This document shows, piece after piece, positions 5,925-8,499 of a stretch of 8,499 nucleotides of DNA (position 1 is the stretch's first letter; each line of letters opens with the position of its first letter). Position numbers and translations under genes: made by a program. The notes below the pieces were generated by a model. It did no database searches. It saw only the letters and a program-made list of their open reading frames with translations, and was not told the DNA's origin. Location of the stretch: contig SMXL01000026.1 in the NCBI GenBank assembly GCA_004356385.1, positions 1-8,499 on the forward strand, given 5' to 3'. Origin of the DNA: Bacteroidota bacterium. GTDB taxonomy: Bacteria; Bacteroidota; Rhodothermia; Rhodothermales; UBA10348.

Positions 5925-7565
5925 TTACCCTCTCGTCGCGAGGTGCCAGAGATATTGGGTGTGATCACTTTGGACGATGAACCAGACCGTAATCCCTACC
6001 AGCGACAGCCAGACCGGGTTGAGAGACCAAACGATTACGGCGGGTACCAGGCCGCAGTTCGTAACTTTGTAGAGATCAAACGCCGTGCGCACCGAACCCC
6101 ACAATGCGGTTCCAATCCAGAGTGGAACCAGGACTGCCATCCAGGACAACATCGTTTCCTGAGACAGGGAGTGGATTGCCATGGCCATTGGGAGAAGCAG
6201 GAGTAGCTGCCACCTGGGCCAAACTCCAAGCATGAGGGCTTGACTCGGTAACAATGGAGCTCTTCTTGAAGCAATGATCATCCATAACCCCATCCAGATG
6301 GACATGGCAAGGAGGGCAATACTCCCGATCAGAATCACGGAGAGTAGCGGTCCCTCATGCATCGCGTTCGCGATGGACTGAACCTGGGCAGATTGATGTC
6401 CGAGTAAATATTTAAACGGAGACGTGTCGTGTATGGCCAGGAACACCTGCGTTCCGATCATCCCGACAGCTACGCCGGTTATTGTGAGCAGGGCAGTGCT
6501 TACGATTGGTAAAACTTCTCGAGCTTCCCGGACTGCGTTCCTGTAGAATCCGTGAGCCATAAAGTATCGAGGCAACATGGTTCGGAACCGGGGCGACGAT
6601 GCATACAAGACCGCTACAAGGGTGATCAATAACCATCCCAAGAGGACAAACCAAGGAAAATCGAATCGACTCGATTGGACCGGCGGGAAGGCAAACACGT
6701 TTTGCCCCGTCTGCAGATAGGTAGAAAGCACATCTTTTGACGCTCTCGGAATTCGATCCGATGTGTGTAATCCATATCGTCGGTTGTACGGCTCTTTCAG
6801 ACGTCGCGGCTCGCTTGAGCCCGGGATCTGATCTTTCCACCGATAAATGAACACGATCGTCGAACCATCATGGTCCGCTAACGCCACCATGGTGTTCTCA
6901 AGAGACCGGGCTTGTTCTTCGGAGGAATTGGAGGATCCGAGACCCTGATTCTTTGTCGGGTCTACCATCCACCCCACGTTCGCCAGTCCGACCCTGGTGG
7001 ACCGAATCGAAACCCAGTCTTCCAGATAGCGAACCGGTGTTGGTTCATCCAATACATCCAGCAAAACGAAATCGACCGTTTCGCTACAGGCGTCGTCTTC
7101 GACGAAGGATCCGACGTAATAAAATTGCTGGGGCGTGTCTTTCGGGATTTGTCTCTGGACGTCCTGGAAAAAAGTACACGCAGTTGGATCACTGACGTCG
7201 CTATTTACCGCCAATCCTATGGGGCCTGCCGAAGGATGATTCCGACCGGCTTCAAGGAGCTCCTCTAAAAGATTGACCGCATAAGCCGTCGAATCCAGAA
7301 GTTGCCGGGCTGGCAAATGAAAAATCGGTAGCTCACGATATAAGGTCAGCCCCAACGAGTCGGCCATATCCAAAATCGCTTGGCTTACGATTGCCCCCGT
7401 TCGAACGTAGGTAATCCCCGACGCCCGAATACTTTCAAGATCAGATACCGCGAGAATGGAACTCTCCGGCGACTCCCAAACGACTCCGATATTCTTTTCT
7501 TGCGAGGCACGAACCGACGCGGAGGAAATCGACAAAACGAAAAGCAGCGGTAAGAAAAATCTCAT
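5925..7565 (-). CDS. Membrane protein with secreted GH2-like TIM-barrel domain, probably catalytically inactive
   Basis: The protein has 546 residues, counted from the ATG at 7565. The frame is open further upstream, but this ATG begins a clean signal peptide (MRFFLPLLFVLSISSASVRA). Residues about 25-280 resemble the TIM barrel of family 2 glycoside hydrolases: GITYVRTGAIV (50-60), MADSLGLTLYRELPIF (67-82), RNHPSAGPIGLAVNSD (108-123), GLANVGWMVD (193-202), FIYRWKDQ (239-246) and YGLHTSDRIPRAS (264-276). In GH2 enzymes the RNHPS strand ends in NE, carrying the acid/base glutamate, and a later strand holds the nucleophile glutamate. Here the matching places read NSD and ANVG, so both glutamates appear lost. 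About six membrane helices follow (303-323, 351-377, 406-431, 449-467, 471-489, 506-531), with no family recognised. It may act as a carbohydrate-sensing or cell-wall-related membrane protein. Its position after ftsZ suggests the envelope, but no function can be assigned. Confidence 0.72.
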   Translation of the reverse strand: MRFFLPLLFVLSISSASVRASQEKNIGVVWESPESSILAVSDLESIRASGITYVRTGAIVSQAILDMADSLGLTLYRELPIFHLPARQLLDSTAYAVNLLEELLEAGRNHPSAGPIGLAVNSDVSDPTACTFFQDVQRQIPKDTPQQFYYVGSFVEDDACSETVDFVLLDVLDEPTPVRYLEDWVSIRSTRVGLANVGWMVDPTKNQGLGSSNSSEEQARSLENTMVALADHDGSTIVFIYRWKDQIPGSSEPRRLKEPYNRRYGLHTSDRIPRASKDVLSTYLQTGQNVFAFPPVQSSRFDFPWFVLLGWLLITLVAVLYASSPRFRTMLPRYFMAHGFYRNAVREAREVLPIVSTALLTITGVAVGMIGTQVFLAIHDTSPFKYLLGHQSAQVQSIANAMHEGPLLSVILIGSIALLAMSIWMGLWMIIASRRAPLLPSQALMLGVWPRWQLLLLLPMAMAIHSLSQETMLSWMAVLVPLWIGTALWGSVRTAFDLYKVTNCGLVPAVIVWSLNPVWLSLVGITVWFIVQSDHTQYLWHLATRG

Positions 7566-7633
7566 AATCTTGTTATTTCTGAGACTCGGGCTGAACCTAG
7601 ACTTCGCTTTGACGGAATGCCTCCAAGGTAACT

Positions 7634-7646
7634 CCTGATCTTCAAT
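7634..7646. repeat. Direct repeat, copy 1, flanking the structured spacer
   Basis: CTGATCTTCAATA here matches CTGATCTTCTATA at 7721-7733 at 12 of 13 positions. The two copies start 87 bases apart and enclose the hairpin-forming segment at 7671-7718. Confidence 0.6.
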
Positions 7647-7670
7647 AGTTGGCTCGCCGTGAAAATGGAG

Positions 7671-7718
7671 GAGCCGTGCCCCGCAGGACACGGCTCGGTG
7701 CGATTCGAGCCCTCGCAC
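7671..7718 (-). ncRNA. Structured RNA element in the ftsZ downstream spacer (hairpins with alternative pairing)
   Basis: On the minus strand, GTGCGA (7718-7713) can pair with TCGCAC (7703-7698). One base later, GAGCCGTGTCC (7696-7686) pairs with GGGCACGGCTC (7681-7671) around the loop TGCG. The second stem has 11 pairs including one G.U. On the plus strand the same position would be a C.A mismatch, which favours a minus-strand RNA. GGCTCG (7711-7706) can also pair with CGAGCC (7697-7692), which competes with the second stem and would be a pseudoknot with the first. Only a weak T-run (TTTT, 7664-7661) follows after five bases. It could be the ftsZ terminator, an attenuator in the leader of the next gene, or a processed RNA. 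No known RNA family is recognised. Confidence 0.5.
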
Positions 7719-7720
7719 AT

Positions 7721-7733
7721 CTGATCTTCTATA
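7721..7733. repeat. Direct repeat, copy 2, flanking the structured spacer
   Basis: CTGATCTTCTATA is the second copy of the 13-base repeat at 7634-7646, with one mismatch. It lies directly outside the outer arm of the hairpin element. Confidence 0.6.
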
Positions 7734-7782
7734 CGGGAAATACGCTTGTGCAGACGGACCCTCATTGACACTCGGGGGGCGA

Positions 7783-7807
7783 AAATCAGGACTGGAGATT
7801 CTGATTT
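7783..7807 (-). terminator. Hairpin about 70 bases after the ftsZ stop, possible weak terminator
   Basis: On the minus strand AAATCAG (7807-7801) pairs with CTGATTT (7789-7783) around an 11-base loop, with one more T then CGCCCC after it. The preceding GGG could extend the stem past a bulge to CCC. The stem is AT-rich and the T-run is short, so termination here would be inefficient. The rest of the 311-base spacer between ftsZ and the next gene holds the repeat-flanked structured element and no convincing gene. Confidence 0.3.
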
Positions 7808-7876
7808 CCCGCTGACCCGCGTGTCAAATCGCTCGAAGTAACTCAGCGTGTGTTTCGGCGGACGCCAACGACGAAT

Positions 7877-8499
7877 CTAGTCCATCATTTTCCTCAAAAA
7901 TGCCGGTACGTCGGTGTCTCCCTTCAAAATCCTTTCGGAACTTTGAATTTCGTCAGAGTTGAGGCGGCGGATTCCCTCATGCGTCTCTTCACCTTCGGAA
8001 TCCGCACCGTCGACAGGTTCCGCCGACACGGTTGCTGAACGTCGTCTGTACGCCGGAATATCCAACTGTTTCAGATTCTCCTCTCCCTTGTATCCTGCGA
8101 TGGGGATATCGGCGTGAAGTGGAAGCGACTTGCGCCGAGCAGCGCCGTCTAACTTTTTATGCGTATCAAAGCCGGTTGCAATCACCGTGATTCGTAAATC
8201 GCCAGCCATACTTTCATCGATGACGGTCCCGAAAATGACTTCTACGTCGTCTCCGGCTTCTTTTTGAATGATACCAGTCGCTGTGGTTGCTTCCCGGATA
8301 CCGAGTGATTTACCCGCTGTGATATTCACGAGCACATTTTTCGCTCCATGAATGGAAAGACCGTCGAGTAGTGGACTCGAAAGTGCCTCTGTTGCCGCGC
8401 GCTCTGCCCTGTTTTCTCCACTCGCTGTTGATGCACCCATCAACGCCGTTCCACCGTTGGTCATCGTGGTCCGGACATCGGCAAAATCGAGGTTGATCA
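7877..8499 (-). CDS. ftsZ: FtsZ cell-division GTPase, C-terminal part
   Basis: FtsZ is the tubulin-like GTPase that polymerises into the ring at the division site. The 206 residues seen start in the GTPase domain at INLDFADVRTTMTNGG and continue GTALMGASTASGENRAERAA, then the C-terminal domain with AKNVLVNITAGKSLGI, VIFGTVIDESMAGDLRITVIATGFD (shown to ATGFD), all highly diagnostic. The N-terminal half, with the GGGTGTG nucleotide-binding loop, lies beyond the window edge. A linker of about 80 residues follows. It contains NLKQLDIPAYRRR and ends in the conserved tail DTDVPAFLRKMMD, the site that binds partners such as FtsA. The gene ends with TAG at 7879-7877. It is probably the last gene of a division cluster transcribed leftward. 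Confidence 0.97.
   Translation of the reverse strand, partial: INLDFADVRTTMTNGGTALMGASTASGENRAERAATEALSSPLLDGLSIHGAKNVLVNITAGKSLGIREATTATGIIQKEAGDDVEVIFGTVIDESMAGDLRITVIATGFDTHKKLDGAARRKSLPLHADIPIAGYKGEENLKQLDIPAYRRRSATVSAEPVDGADSEGEETHEGIRRLNSDEIQSSERILKGDTDVPAFLRKMMD

Noticed and set aside
7566..7718. N-terminal extension of 51 residues on the TIM-barrel/membrane protein
   Set aside because: The frame is open, but it crosses the hairpin element and would put the clear signal peptide in the interior of the protein.
7698..7718. Possible tRNA T-arm (TTCGAGC, 7704-7710) in the ftsZ spacer
   Set aside because: The flanking bases do not form a T-stem and no acceptor, D or anticodon arms can be found on either strand.

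Overview
The window looks like ordinary chromosome from a Gram-negative bacterium. It carries an outer-membrane TonB-dependent receptor, a TolC-type outer-membrane channel, a periplasmic MlaC-type lipid carrier and ftsZ. The FtsZ sequence and a promoter-like TTG / TAnnTTTG pattern suggest the Bacteroidota-Rhodothermota side of the tree. This placement rests on family resemblance and no database search was possible. There are no insertion sequences, phage genes, CRISPR arrays, tRNAs or rRNAs.

Layout from left to right. The minus strand of 1-2400 is a vitamin B12 uptake unit: a promoter candidate, a cobalamin riboswitch (about 2347-2103), an expression platform ending in an intrinsic terminator (2018-1985), a BtuB-like receptor (1983-49), and the first 14 codons of a second gene five bases further on. 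The plus strand of 2523-4637 holds a TolC-family channel, a tiny ORF with a good ribosome binding site, and an MlaC/Ttg2D-family protein. These three probably form one transcript for moving lipids or other hydrophobic compounds through the envelope. A GT-A-like glycosyltransferase with a DAD motif follows on the plus strand (4821-5840), with only a TTG start available. Convergent to it on the minus strand is an unusual membrane protein (7565-5925): a secreted GH2-like TIM-barrel domain, apparently without its catalytic glutamates, joined to about six membrane helices. The right end is the C-terminal half of FtsZ (minus strand, running off the window).

The best-supported observation is the B12 riboswitch. 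A closing helix, the GCAACTG-containing core, the GCCAC...GGAAGGC pair and the B12 box can all be read. A full switching scheme can also be proposed: a kissing loop stabilises a hairpin that hides the antiterminator strand, which lets a terminator overlapping the btuB ribosome binding site form. Less certain but worth checking are the structured, repeat-flanked spacer between ftsZ and the TIM-barrel/membrane gene, and the small ORF overlapping the start of mlaC.
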